A DNA stretch of 64,000 bases from a bacterium (GCA_020444475.1 JAHLKV010000001.1:434001-498000); one strand, 5' to 3'; shown: positions 41,385 to 50,530, counted from the stretch's first letter. Notes: generated by a model from the letters alone, not told the origin. A program made the numbers and translations.

Positions 41385-44300
41385 CAGAACTCCCAGTGCA
41401 ATCGAAAGTTCAAGACATATTCTTCGAGTTCGTTGCGTCTTCCCTGCAGGAAGAACTTACGACTGAAGCGATACTCGAAACCGACCTCTTCGCCGATCGT
41501 ACCGGAGACGTTGGACCGGCCGTAGACATAGAGGTTCGGCGCGGCATAGACGCCGAGGGTAACACGCGTGTTGGCCGGATCGAACTGGCCACCATAGGCG
41601 GGATCGATCTCGAAGGTTTCCACACCCAGCTGGCTGAGCTGACGGGAGCCGACCCGGGACAGCTGAGAGCCGACGAACTGCGAAACACGCTCGCCGATGG
41701 CTCCGCCGTACGAACCGGTATCGGCGCCGTAGTAGTTGAGCGCAATCAGAGAGAGAATATCCTCGCGCGAGAACGGTGAATCATCGCACACGTCGATGTC
41801 GGCCGTATCGAGGGTACCGGCGACGTGGATGCAGAGATCGATCACGTCGGCCGTGGTCTCCTGATCGGAACGCACGCCGGGGATTCGAGTCGAGGCGATG
41901 ATGTCAAGCTGCGGGTTGGGCACCTCGGTACCGGTGAATATCACCGCGTCTTCGCGGGCATCGAGGCGGAACGTCTTGTCGAACAGGAAGCCGCGTCCAC
42001 GCAGGATATCCATTTCTCCGACGATCGGGTAGTCTCCATCTTCGCGAACCAGGTTGATCTGGCCGGCGAACTCGGCATCGATATCCTCGTTCTCGATCCA
42101 ATAGTTGGAGAGGATCTCAATATTGAGATCGAGATCCCAGCTATTCTCCTGGGTCAGGCCCTCAAGGATGGGCGAGCCTTCCTCGGCGGAGGCGAACGGC
42201 ACCCGATAGCGACAGGAAATAAGTGTGATGTCGCCGGTGACGGTGGGTGGAGTGTCTCCGCCGATGTGGAAGTCACCCTCGAAGACACCCTCGATGTCTT
42301 CGAGTTCGTAGCTGAACGGGAATTCACGCGGGATGGAGACATCGACATCGTACACGAAATTGTCAAGCGAGGCGACCCTGATCTCCCCCTCGATGTAGGC
42401 ATACGACGGCTTGCCGCTTACCTCGTACGGTCGGATAGCGCCACCGATGTCTCGCAGGTTGATCGTCTGGGTGACCGATTTCCCTTTGCGATCGTCAAGG
42501 ACATAGGAGTCGATGCGATCTATAATGATACGGTCGTCTTCCATCCGTACGGCGGCAGTGTCGGCGAAGACCCAGTTTTCGAGATCGAAATACTTGAGCT
42601 GTCCTCCAAGCAGTATCGCGCTTCCTTCGAGATGTGGCTCCGAGGGCACCCCGGACAGCCGCACATCGGCTTCGAACTCACCGTTAAGCTGCTCAACCGA
42701 TGGGAGCAGAAGACTGACGAGATCGAACTGGTTGTCCCCAGCGGTGATTTTGATGTCGAATGGAAGATCCGGGAGCCGCTCAATGGAGTCGGTGACGAAG
42801 GCGAGGTCGGCGTTCAGGAAGCCGGAGGCGAAATAGCGCCCGGAGTCGGAGAGAACGACCGCGGAGTCGATGGTCAGTATACGGTCTATGTAGACACCCG
42901 CCGCGGTGGCATCGCCAAGCTTCAGGTCCTGATATGTCAGCGAGTCGATTTTGCCGATGAGCGAGAAGGCCGGGTTGGGGAAGCTGCCGCCGACATCGCC
43001 GTTAAACGAAATGTAGCCGTTGACCGGCCACTCGGGTCTGAAGAGCCGCACCCAGGGTGCGAGGACGATGCTGTCGGCTGAGGCTTCGAAGTCCATCTTC
43101 TCGTCGAAGTCGATTCTCCCGTCCATGGAGAGGAGTCCGCCGCGCTGAGCGAACTGGAAGCGGTTGAAGATGAAGCCGAGAGAGTCGATGGTGATGTCGA
43201 CCGGACCTCGGTTGTAGAAGCCGCGTCCGAACAGGTTGACGGAGACCGTGTCCATGAGGACTTCGCTCGGGTACATGCCGTAGTCGAACGAACCCAGGGT
43301 GGCGCCAAAGAGCTCTTCAGCGCGCACGGCAGCGGTGTCGATGATGACGATCTGGGAATCAAGAGTCAGGCGGGTCATGCTCGAATCATACGGTATCCCC
43401 CACAACTCACCCCGGTAGAAATCCGCTGAGGCCCAGCCCTGACGGGCGTTGAGGAAGTTCTTTACATCGGTCTCGATCAGACAGCTGTCGGCCCGCAGTC
43501 CATACACCCATACGGAATCGGAGTGAAAGGTAGCTTTGAGATCGGGGTCGTTGGTCCTCCCGGAGATGACGGCGTGGGCGCGTCCGCGACCGCCGGGCTG
43601 GTCTATGAAGAAGCGGCCGCGGTAGCGGTCGAGGTTCTCGAGTGTGGCGTCGACATCGAGTCGCATATCACCCGAGTAGACAATCCGACCGGTAGCGGCA
43701 AATTCGTTTTCGTACCAGGCGACCACAAACGGATCGGGAAAGGTAATCGACTCAGTAGTGATGATCATCGGCCCATAGGCGCGCTGCATGGGGTACTCAT
43801 CAAACGAGGATTCGTAGAGATCGGCGGCTATCGCCAGCCGCATGGTGGCGTTCCGAAAGGACTCGCCGACCAGAGTGAGGTCGCCGTTGAGATCGGACGG
43901 AAACGTGCCGCTGATGAGATTCTCGAGGTTGAAGTTCTGAATCGATGCGGAGAGCCGGTATTGTTCCATCGGAGTGTTGAAGTCAATATCCCCGGAGCCA
44001 TCGATGGAGCAATTGCCCAGAATCACTCCGTAGAGCGTGTCGATTACGAGGCGCTTGTCGCTGAAGCTGAAATCCACCTGGAGATTCTCAAGCGATGCGA
44101 TCATGAACGAACCTCCGATGTTCGCCGAGCCTGAGAGCGTGTCCTGTCGCCTGCTGATGGAGCCGGTCAGGTCGACCGTACCGCGAAGGTTCGGTTTTAT
44201 CCAGCGACTGATCTCTTCCAAATCGACGTGATCCAGCGCGTAGTCGACCTGCCCACTGAAGTCGTTCAGGGTGAGCGAACCGTTCAGGCGGGCGCGCGTG

Positions 44301-45019
44301 TTGTTGGAGACGAGAGCGAGGTCCTGGAAGAAGACGCGGTTGTCGGAGAGCGTCACTTTCCCGGTCGCCGCGGTCAGTACCAGCTGCTGTCTGGGAAGAT
44401 CAAAACCCATCTGTTTCAGATCGGCGGAGACCATTCCCTCATCGACATTCAGTGAGGTCGCCAGCGTGAGATGGTCAAGCCGAAGCGTGTCCCCGGCGGG
44501 CTGAATGACCTTCAACGATGCCTCGCTGATGATCAGGTTTCCGATGAAAAACGATGGTGGTCGGGACGACGGCTCCTGCGCAACCAGCGCCGAGTCACCG
44601 TCGACCACGTGCGTTTCCGGCCGCGACGTGAGTTTCGGCAGACGATAGACCCCCAGAGAATCGCGGCGAATGGTCAGCTCCGCCGAGCCGATCTCCACCA
44701 GCTCAAAGCGATAGTCCTTGTTCCAAAGATTGGAGAACTGGTAGGCGGTTGTCAGGCGCGGCAGGCGAAGGACTTCATACGAGCCGAGTGAGTCGGTGTA
44801 GGTGATGGTGATGTTCTCAAGCATCAGACCGGTGATGGGATTGCCCCGGATGTTGCCGACCGAGGCTTCAAGGTTGTAACGATCACGGATCTCGTCGTTA
44901 ATGCCACTGGTGACAATCCTCTCCAGACCGCGCATGGGAATCAGGTACACATAGGCGCCGGTGGCGAGCAGAATCAGGGTCAGGACCGAGAGGATGAGTA
45001 TCTTGAGCCAGCGTTTCAT
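41384..45019 (-). CDS. tamB: TamB-like translocation and assembly protein
   Basis: The 1211-residue protein has one N-terminal membrane anchor (ILILSVLTLILLATGAYVYLI), long repeats of beta-strands forming the hydrophobic-groove stalk, and the C-terminal DUF490/TamB domain. The latter contains DIDVCDDSPFSREDILSLI, FEIDPAYGG, RVTLGVYAAPNLYVYGRSN and a terminal LHWEF. TamB spans the periplasm to TamA and is thought to move phospholipids or help insert barrels. Domain order and terminal Phe agree with the family. Confidence 0.92.
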   Translation of the reverse strand: MKRWLKILILSVLTLILLATGAYVYLIPMRGLERIVTSGINDEIRDRYNLEASVGNIRGNPITGLMLENITITYTDSLGSYEVLRLPRLTTAYQFSNLWNKDYRFELVEIGSAELTIRRDSLGVYRLPKLTSRPETHVVDGDSALVAQEPSSRPPSFFIGNLIISEASLKVIQPAGDTLRLDHLTLATSLNVDEGMVSADLKQMGFDLPRQQLVLTAATGKVTLSDNRVFFQDLALVSNNTRARLNGSLTLNDFSGQVDYALDHVDLEEISRWIKPNLRGTVDLTGSISRRQDTLSGSANIGGSFMIASLENLQVDFSFSDKRLVIDTLYGVILGNCSIDGSGDIDFNTPMEQYRLSASIQNFNLENLISGTFPSDLNGDLTLVGESFRNATMRLAIAADLYESSFDEYPMQRAYGPMIITTESITFPDPFVVAWYENEFAATGRIVYSGDMRLDVDATLENLDRYRGRFFIDQPGGRGRAHAVISGRTNDPDLKATFHSDSVWVYGLRADSCLIETDVKNFLNARQGWASADFYRGELWGIPYDSSMTRLTLDSQIVIIDTAAVRAEELFGATLGSFDYGMYPSEVLMDTVSVNLFGRGFYNRGPVDITIDSLGFIFNRFQFAQRGGLLSMDGRIDFDEKMDFEASADSIVLAPWVRLFRPEWPVNGYISFNGDVGGSFPNPAFSLIGKIDSLTYQDLKLGDATAAGVYIDRILTIDSAVVLSDSGRYFASGFLNADLAFVTDSIERLPDLPFDIKITAGDNQFDLVSLLLPSVEQLNGEFEADVRLSGVPSEPHLEGSAILLGGQLKYFDLENWVFADTAAVRMEDDRIIIDRIDSYVLDDRKGKSVTQTINLRDIGGAIRPYEVSGKPSYAYIEGEIRVASLDNFVYDVDVSIPREFPFSYELEDIEGVFEGDFHIGGDTPPTVTGDITLISCRYRVPFASAEEGSPILEGLTQENSWDLDLNIEILSNYWIENEDIDAEFAGQINLVREDGDYPIVGEMDILRGRGFLFDKTFRLDAREDAVIFTGTEVPNPQLDIIASTRIPGVRSDQETTADVIDLCIHVAGTLDTADIDVCDDSPFSREDILSLIALNYYGADTGSYGGAIGERVSQFVGSQLSRVGSRQLSQLGVETFEIDPAYGGQFDPANTRVTLGVYAAPNLYVYGRSNVSGTIGEEVGFEYRFSRKFFLQGRRNELEEYVLNFRLHWEF

Positions 45020-45022
45020 CGG

Positions 45023-45691
45023 CTACTTGACTCCCAGCTTCTCGCAGATATGTTTCGCCGAATGGTACCCGTCAGGGGCGGTCTCTCGAAGGTCTTCGAT
45101 CACGGACAAGACCAGCTTCGGATCGGCGCCGACATTGAGAGCGCCCTTGATGTGCGAATGCAGTTGACGCGGCATGTTCTCGATTATGAGGCAGGCGATG
45201 ATGGAACATTCGCGGGTGATCATGTCGAGCTGATGTCGGGAGAGCACTTTGCCGTAGCCTTCGAATATCATCCAGCGAAAAATCTCCGGCGCGAACGATT
45301 CGACCCGGCGACGGAGCGGCTCGTAGGTTGAGTCGTAGACACGTCGGCAGAGCTGGTCGCCGCGCGTGTACCACAGACGGGCCTCTTCGGCGCCAACCGG
45401 ACCGCTGTCGGGCTCATGGGGAGTGTCCGGCCATTGGGTGTGGAGCAGATCCGCCGCCTCGAGCATTCTCGGGAAGCCGAGAAAGAGATAGCTTTGGAGA
45501 ACAAGTTCGTAGAGAGCGGCGCGCTCGATATCGGAGGTTCGACACAGGAGAATAGCTTCGGACATGGCATCATGATCGGCGGTGGCGACAGTCGCCGAAA
45601 AAAGCGCAAGTATCCGAGGGCGATCGTGATGGTGGGCTGAAAACGATTTGAGAAGTCGCACCAGCGCAGCCGTGTCCGCTCCCGCTTTCAT
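45023..45691 (-). CDS. Carboxymuconolactone decarboxylase/AhpD-like protein
   Basis: The 222-residue helical protein has the CMD/AhpD core in its last 100 residues: ITRECSIIACLIIE, then QLHSHIKGALNVGADPKLVLSVIED. True AhpD peroxidase centres use CxxC; here the two Cys are five apart (ECSIIAC), so redox activity is doubtful. The HSH and Glu positions of the decarboxylase-like fold are kept. It lies between the pseudoprotease and TamB genes, four bases before TamB, so it belongs to the envelope operon. Its role there is unknown. Confidence 0.75.
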   Translation of the reverse strand: MKAGADTAALVRLLKSFSAHHHDRPRILALFSATVATADHDAMSEAILLCRTSDIERAALYELVLQSYLFLGFPRMLEAADLLHTQWPDTPHEPDSGPVGAEEARLWYTRGDQLCRRVYDSTYEPLRRRVESFAPEIFRWMIFEGYGKVLSRHQLDMITRECSIIACLIIENMPRQLHSHIKGALNVGADPKLVLSVIEDLRETAPDGYHSAKHICEKLGVK

Positions 45692-45735
45692 GGCCGCAAT
45701 CTAATGCTGTATAACAAACTAAGGCAATTTATAAA

Positions 45736-46935
45736 TCAGTCCTTGAGGACGCGGAGGCGAGATTCAATCGTCTCCAGCTGCCGTTTCATACGGGCGAGCT
45801 CATCGGTCAGTGAGTCAATCTCGTGATCCCGCTCCTGGCCGGGCGCAAGAGCACCATCAGCCAGCGAGGTAGCGTCGAGTTCTTTGCGGCCGACCTGCAC
45901 GAGGCGGGTGATCGATTCGTTCTGGCGAATGAGCTCGACGGCACAGACACTTCCCGGACGCGAGCATCGAACCGCCTGCGCGAGTTCGGCGGCCGACCTG
46001 TAGGGCTGATCGTTGTAACCGACGATCAGATCACCGGCCCGAACACCGGCGTTGGCCGCCGGGGAGTTGTTCACGACAGACGTCACGATGATTCCGCGAT
46101 CGATGGTCATCCTCCCTCCGGCCGAGGTACTTGCCAACCGAACGGGGGTTGTGATCTCAAGCGGCGGGATGATTTCAATGTCGGCGGACTGAATTCCCAG
46201 GAAGCCGGCGTGGCGATCGCCTCGCAGAGACAGGTAGTCGATGATCGCAGGGAGCTGATAGGCCGGAACAGCGACCGCGATTCGCGAGTCGGCTCCCTCG
46301 CCGTCGACAATGATCCCCACCAGTTCTCCGTTCATGTCGAAAATGCCCCCTCCTATCGAGCTGGACGTGATCGGCACAGAGAACTGCATGAGACCGTCGA
46401 TCCTGAGACCGGCACAGAAACCGAGCGAGGGGGCCGCGCGAAGCCCGTACGAGTTGCCCATGGCAACAACCATGTGACCGGCACAGGCTCGCTTGTTGGA
46501 GAGATTGACCGCGCTGCCCAGGGACCGGCTGGCGCGGATGAGAGCCAGGTTGGTGTGGTAGTCGATTCCCACCAGTTCGGCGGGAACGACCTGACCGTCG
46601 AGAAGAACGGAGATGCGGTCATGTCCGGCAACCATCTGTGCGGCAACCAGGATACTGCCTGCCGTATCACAGATGAGACCGGTCGAGACCAGACGGCGCA
46701 CGACATCCTGTCCGGGGAGGCGCGCCTGATCCGGGGTCATGCTGGATGATGCTTCGACCGTAACAACCGAACGCGACATGCGGAACACGAGGTCGCTCAT
46801 CCCCTGCTCGAGCGTAAACAGGGAGCTGTCGGAGGCTTGCGGCGCGGTCGAAAAAAAGACCGCCAGGATGGCCGCCTGAAGCAACCGTCTGACGGTCCAA
46901 AAACTCGTCGTTAGCATTTTAGTATACCGATCCAT
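45736..46935 (-). CDS. HtrA/DegS-like pseudoprotease with PDZ domain
   Basis: The 399-residue protein has an N-terminal membrane or signal segment (LLQAAILAVFFST), a trypsin-like domain (about 40-235) and a PDZ domain (about 240-345: RGIIVTSVVNNSPAANAGVRAGDLIVGYND), ending in a coiled-coil-like helix. Against DegP/DegS the catalytic His is Gln100 (VAAQMV), the Asp is Asn129 (HTNLALI) and the Ser is Ile194 (SSIGGGIF). The rest of the fold, including NGELVGI, is kept. So it is probably inactive as a protease. An alternative ATG at 46917 (393 residues), one base after the upstream stop, is equally plausible. It is the third gene after the sigma and anti-sigma genes. Confidence 0.85.
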   Translation of the reverse strand: MDRYTKMLTTSFWTVRRLLQAAILAVFFSTAPQASDSSLFTLEQGMSDLVFRMSRSVVTVEASSSMTPDQARLPGQDVVRRLVSTGLICDTAGSILVAAQMVAGHDRISVLLDGQVVPAELVGIDYHTNLALIRASRSLGSAVNLSNKRACAGHMVVAMGNSYGLRAAPSLGFCAGLRIDGLMQFSVPITSSSIGGGIFDMNGELVGIIVDGEGADSRIAVAVPAYQLPAIIDYLSLRGDRHAGFLGIQSADIEIIPPLEITTPVRLASTSAGGRMTIDRGIIVTSVVNNSPAANAGVRAGDLIVGYNDQPYRSAAELAQAVRCSRPGSVCAVELIRQNESITRLVQVGRKELDATSLADGALAPGQERDHEIDSLTDELARMKRQLETIESRLRVLKD

Positions 46936-47611
46936 CTCCCCTGTTGTCGCTTACCCGATACACCCGAAGCACCGGGCGAACCTGATAATAGTCGTTCAGG
47001 TACGGCGAGCGATTGCCGCTGCGGACGGACACATTCTGGGCCAGACCAACGGGACGACCGAAGGCTCCGAAACTGTTGTCCGAAGTCAGCGCGCTGAAGA
47101 TCTGCGTGACGCGCTGGGAGCGCTGGAGCTCGCGCTCGAGCGACCAACCGGTACCGAGCGACACCGCCAGGTTCGGATTGTCGACCGGCTGGGCAGTCAG
47201 GTAAGCATCGTCAAGAGAGCCCGCCGAAGCCATCGGCGCCGAGGGCGAACCGAACTGATTGAGATTGCCCGTACCGATCACGGCAAACAGCAGCAGGGCG
47301 GCGGTGACAGCGACCGGAACGGCCTTCCACCACATCGGCACCGGGACGCGTTTGCGCGGCAACATGGCATTGCTGCGCGTTTCCGCGAAGCGTTCCTGCG
47401 CAATCCGATTGAGCAGCTTGGCGTTGAAGTCATCCGAGACATGCACGGAAGGGAGTTCTTTCGAAGCCTCCCGCATGGCGCGGAATGCCTGCTCTTCGGC
47501 CCGCAACTGCGAGTCTTTCGCCAGGCGCTCCCGCACAGCCTCGCGCTGTCGATCGGTCAACTCATCGTTAGAGAAGGCCGACAGGTAGGAGCGTACCTTT
47601 CGAAATCGCAT
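46919..47611 (-). CDS. Anti-sigma factor-like single-pass membrane protein
   Basis: The 230-residue protein begins with a helical cytoplasmic domain (MRFRKVRSYLSAFSNDELTD, residues 1-90) like the sigma-binding part of RseA-type anti-sigma factors. It has no Cys/His zinc site. A membrane helix (PMWWKAVPVAVTAALLLFAVIG, about residues 93-114) and a periplasmic domain of about 115 residues follow. The ATG at 47609-47611 is preferred because GGAGGAACAGA precedes it. It overlaps the sigma gene by 44 bases, the close coupling expected for a sigma/anti-sigma pair. Confidence 0.78.
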   Translation of the reverse strand: MRFRKVRSYLSAFSNDELTDRQREAVRERLAKDSQLRAEEQAFRAMREASKELPSVHVSDDFNAKLLNRIAQERFAETRSNAMLPRKRVPVPMWWKAVPVAVTAALLLFAVIGTGNLNQFGSPSAPMASAGSLDDAYLTAQPVDNPNLAVSLGTGWSLERELQRSQRVTQIFSALTSDNSFGAFGRPVGLAQNVSVRSGNRSPYLNDYYQVRPVLRVYRVSDNRGDGSVY

Positions 47612-48170
47612 TCTGTTCCTCCAGCTTCGGTTGCAGTTTCTCACGTAACATCAGACGCGCCCGATTGACGCGTGACTTAACCGTTCCCAGCGGGACACTG
47701 AGCACCTTGGCGACCTCGTCGTACGGCATCTCCTGCACGTCGCGCAGGAGGAAGGCGACCCGATACTTCTCCGGGAGTGCCCCAATGGCTTCATTCAGCG
47801 CCTGCGGCAGACGACTGGGGATTTTGGGGTCGATCGCAAACTCGCGCTCGTTGCCCTGCATCTCGGTTATGTCATAGAACTTAAATTTCCGTCGCTTCCT
47901 CAACTCATTGCGGGCCAGGTTCAGCGCAATCGTATATATCCAGGTCGAGAAACAGTGCTGGAAATTAAACGACTGGCGATGCTGGTACACCCTGACGAAG
48001 GTCTCCTGAACGATATCCTCGGCTTCTTCGGTCGAAGAGAGCATTCTTCCGATGACGTTCATCAGGCGATCCTTGTAGCGGTCAACCATCTCGTTAAACG
48101 AGACCATGTCGCCCTTTTGGATCGCTCGCATGAGCCTGTAATCGATATCTTTCTCTGTTTCTTTCGCCAT
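47568..48170 (-). CDS. rpoE: ECF-type RNA polymerase sigma factor (RpoE-like)
   Basis: The 200-residue protein has region 2 (about 10-80: FNEMVDRYKDRLMNVIGRML, EAEDIVQETFVRVYQ, FSTWIYTIALNLARNELRKR) and region 4 (about 125-180: LPEKYRVAFLLRDVQEMPYDEVA and LGTVKSRVNRARLMLREKL). This is the ECF layout with no region 3. The ATG at 48168-48170 follows GGGAGC; the frame is open further up but without support. It likely directs an envelope-stress regulon, since anti-sigma, HtrA-like, TamB and TamA genes follow on the same strand. Confidence 0.92.
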   Translation of the reverse strand: MAKETEKDIDYRLMRAIQKGDMVSFNEMVDRYKDRLMNVIGRMLSSTEEAEDIVQETFVRVYQHRQSFNFQHCFSTWIYTIALNLARNELRKRRKFKFYDITEMQGNEREFAIDPKIPSRLPQALNEAIGALPEKYRVAFLLRDVQEMPYDEVAKVLSVPLGTVKSRVNRARLMLREKLQPKLEEQNAISKGTLLPVGLL

Positions 48171-48273
48171 GTAGCTCCCGACGCTTGGGTTCCTATCTGT
48201 AGTACCCGAAAGCACGGACAAAGTTCCATTGCCGACGCGAGTTTCTACTAGGGTTATCGATATGCCTGACAGT

Positions 48274-48302
48274 AACTTAAGGTGAATTCCGCAATTTGAC
48301 AA
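48274..48302 (-). promoter_or_regulatory. Candidate promoter of the sigma-factor operon
   Basis: Minus strand: TTGTCA (48297-48302), 17-base spacer, TAAGTT (48274-48279), about 100 bases before the sigma start. A GAACTT at 48221-48226, similar to a sigmaE -35, was also seen but lacks a good -10. Confidence 0.4.
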
Positions 48303-48317
48303 GGGCGAATAGCCGAC

Positions 48318-49535
48318 TCAGTATACAAAAGAGGCCCAACCGGCCCAATAGACAAGATAAGCCAGGACCCCGAACAGGAGCATGGGTGGCACCATAACTC
48401 GATACACGGCAGCGAGATCACTTCGGAAGTATTCGTTGGTAAGGACCAGGCAAAGATGACTGGGCGAAAGCATCATACCGACATAGCCGGCCAGAAACGC
48501 CAGCAGGATATTGTCGATCTGAATCACGGGCGTATACAGGAAGACTGCCAGCAGGGAATAACTGAGAGCCACCATCGCCGCCAGCATGCCGGTTAATATG
48601 CCCGATGTAAACGAGACCAGAATAATGATGAGGGGCTCGGGGAAATGCAGATCGGTCGAAAGCCGCTGGATGGACTCGATGGCGCCGGACTGCTCCAGGA
48701 CCGTCTGGAAGGATAAAATTCCAAAAACGAGAAAGACGAGCTTGTACGACAGCCCCTTCTTGAGAGATACTATCAGTGGTTGACGAGAGGGGCGCGAGAC
48801 GATTATCAGCACCAGCAGCGACACCAGCGCGCCCCAGGCCATCTCGACACCGAGGATGGCGTAGATGCCGACAGTCAGAATCACCGGCCAGATGGTCTTG
48901 AGGATACCGAGGATGGCCGGGCCAAACGCCGGGCTCTCCCCTTCGCTCTGATCGATTTTACGAATGAGAAAGAAGTAGCCGACGGTCGCCATGATGACGG
49001 CAAACGGCGCCTGGACAATCGCGATCGTTCCGAGCGGAAGGCCGGTCATGGCCGAGGCGACAATCAGGCCCGGATAGATCGGCATGATGTGTTCTACGAT
49101 GTGCCGCTGCCAGTAGTTGAGGGCGCACTTGAAGTGCGGCGGGTATTTCGGTTCGGAAAGAACGCTGTCGACCAGCGGGGCGGAGAGCAGCGAACCGCCC
49201 GGCATCGGCATCAGACCGATCAAGGGGGGTAGCAGTGCAGCGGCGGTGCGACGGCCGCCGTAGAGAGAGCGACAGGCATTGGCCAGTTTCTCCAGATAGC
49301 CCAGCTCTTTGAGCAGTGAGCCGAGAATCGTGATGAGAATGATAACAGCCGTGAGCGAGATAAACGGTTTTGATGTCACCAGCGCGCGGTAGCCTTCGAG
49401 CAGGTCCGAAACCGCCACCTGAAACAGCAGGGCCGTCAACAGACCGGCGCCGAAAAGCGTCATGCCGACCGAGACGCGGCGCTTGAGCGCCACCAGGATA
49501 GCGGCGAAGACGACCAGCAGTTTAAGGGTTTCCAC
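48318..49535 (-). CDS. DUF401 family membrane transporter
   Basis: The 405-residue protein is almost all membrane helices (10-12), with the DUF401 signature ALLPPLIGLMPMPGGSLLSAP (about 100-120) and a repeated partner motif in the second half (GYVGMMLSPSHLCLVLTNEYF). DUF401 belongs to the ion-transporter/GntP-like superfamily; substrates are unknown. The start appears to be GTG (49533-49535), right after a promoter-like element, which would make the transcript leaderless or nearly so. Confidence 0.82.
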   Translation of the reverse strand: METLKLLVVFAAILVALKRRVSVGMTLFGAGLLTALLFQVAVSDLLEGYRALVTSKPFISLTAVIILITILGSLLKELGYLEKLANACRSLYGGRRTAAALLPPLIGLMPMPGGSLLSAPLVDSVLSEPKYPPHFKCALNYWQRHIVEHIMPIYPGLIVASAMTGLPLGTIAIVQAPFAVIMATVGYFFLIRKIDQSEGESPAFGPAILGILKTIWPVILTVGIYAILGVEMAWGALVSLLVLIIVSRPSRQPLIVSLKKGLSYKLVFLVFGILSFQTVLEQSGAIESIQRLSTDLHFPEPLIIILVSFTSGILTGMLAAMVALSYSLLAVFLYTPVIQIDNILLAFLAGYVGMMLSPSHLCLVLTNEYFRSDLAAVYRVMVPPMLLFGVLAYLVYWAGWASFVY

Positions 49536-49541
49536 GAGGTC

Positions 49542-49569
49542 AATTAACAGTCAACAATGGAAAAGTCAA
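49542..49569 (-). promoter_or_regulatory. Candidate promoter of the DUF401 gene
   Basis: Minus strand: TTGACT (49564-49569), 16-base spacer, TTAATT (49542-49547). The -10 ends only six bases before the GTG start, so a transcript from it would begin at or next to the start codon. Confidence 0.4.
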
Positions 49570-49591
49570 TCGCTCGCCCGACCAACGGTGC

Positions 49592-49619
49592 TTGACTTGG
49601 CGAGACAGGATCGTACTTT
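49592..49619 (+). promoter_or_regulatory. Promoter of the class IV aminotransferase gene
   Basis: TTGACT (49592-49597), 16-base spacer, TACTTT (49614-49619), about 30 bases before the ATG at 49651. Confidence 0.5.
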
Positions 49620-49650
49620 GTTCGGGTTACAACGATTGGATTGTGAAAGC

Positions 49651-50499
49651 ATGACGAGAGAATTGACAGTTACGACGATCAACGGCCGACGGGTGCCGAG
49701 AAGCAAGGCGAAGATCTCCGTCTTCGACAACGCCTTCCTGTACGCCGACGGAGTGTTTGAGACATTCCTGGCAATCGATGATCGGGTGATTTTTCTCGAG
49801 CAGCATCTCGATCGGTTGTATCGCGGCGCCGAGGTGGTTCATCTGCAGCTGCCGGTGGAACGCGCTACGCTCGCCCGCTGGATGGTCAACACGGTGAAGG
49901 CGCATCCGGCCCGGATAAAGAAACTTCGGTTGACCATCACCAGCGGAGAATCGACCAAGTGGACCGGCAAACAGGGCAAGCCGCAAGTCGTGCTTTCGGC
50001 GGCGACACACAGTATGCCGCGCAAGCCGTTTCGGCTGCTGGTCTCTGAGTTCCTGATCGATCATCGGTCGATATTCAGGCAGATCAAGACGCTGTCCTAC
50101 GTCGTGAACGCTTCGGCGCTGAAACGGGCCACAGCGCAGGGTTGCGATGATGCCTTGCTCCTGAACACGGACCACAAAGTGGCGGAGATCACCACCGCCA
50201 ATATCTTCTGGATCAAAAACGGGCGTATCTACACGCCGTCGGCGAAGAGCGGCTGCCTTGGCGGCGTGACCCGGCAGGTGATAATCGATCAGGCCCGCGA
50301 GCTGGGCTATCGGGTCGACGAGGTCGAAGCGCCGCTGCGGTCGGTGGTGGCGGCCGAGGAGGTGTTTCTCACCAGTTCGCTTAAGCTGGCGCTGCCGATT
50401 TCTTTGATTCGGCAGGGCGAGACGGAGTACCGATTCGAGACGGGTCCGATCACCCGGCTGCTGGGCGGACACATTCGGCGAATGGTCGCAGAAGGGTAG
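49651..50499 (+). CDS. Class IV aminotransferase (branched-chain/D-amino-acid/ADC lyase fold)
   Basis: The 282-residue PLP enzyme shows the fold-type IV pattern: VFDNAFLYADGVFET near residue 30, the likely PLP lysine in IKTLSYVVNASALKRA (about 150), and the Glu-containing AEITTANIFWIKNG region. GGVTRQVIIDQARELGY follows, and VFLTSSLKLALPI near the end. Branched-chain aminotransferase, D-alanine aminotransferase and 4-amino-4-deoxychorismate lyase share this fold and cannot be separated here. The ATG at 49651 is chosen since conserved sequence starts soon after; the longer frame runs over the promoter. Confidence 0.85.
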   Translation: MTRELTVTTINGRRVPRSKAKISVFDNAFLYADGVFETFLAIDDRVIFLEQHLDRLYRGAEVVHLQLPVERATLARWMVNTVKAHPARIKKLRLTITSGESTKWTGKQGKPQVVLSAATHSMPRKPFRLLVSEFLIDHRSIFRQIKTLSYVVNASALKRATAQGCDDALLLNTDHKVAEITTANIFWIKNGRIYTPSAKSGCLGGVTRQVIIDQARELGYRVDEVEAPLRSVVAAEEVFLTSSLKLALPISLIRQGETEYRFETGPITRLLGGHIRRMVAEG

Positions 50500-50530
50500 T
50501 CTTCGGGCTTCCAGCTCTCCCCTGTTTTTG

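Noticed and set aside
41825..43081. 418-codon open frame on the plus strand
   Set aside because: It lies wholly antisense to tamB, has no motif or start signal and mirrors tamB codon use.
45736..46935. Active DegS/HtrA protease
   Set aside because: All three catalytic residues are replaced (Gln100, Asn129, Ile194) in otherwise well-aligned segments.
48190..48226. SigmaE-type (GAACTT) autoregulatory promoter before the sigma gene
   Set aside because: GAACTT is present at 48221-48226 but no TCTGA-like -10 at 16-17 bases; the sigma70-like pair at 48274-48302 is better.
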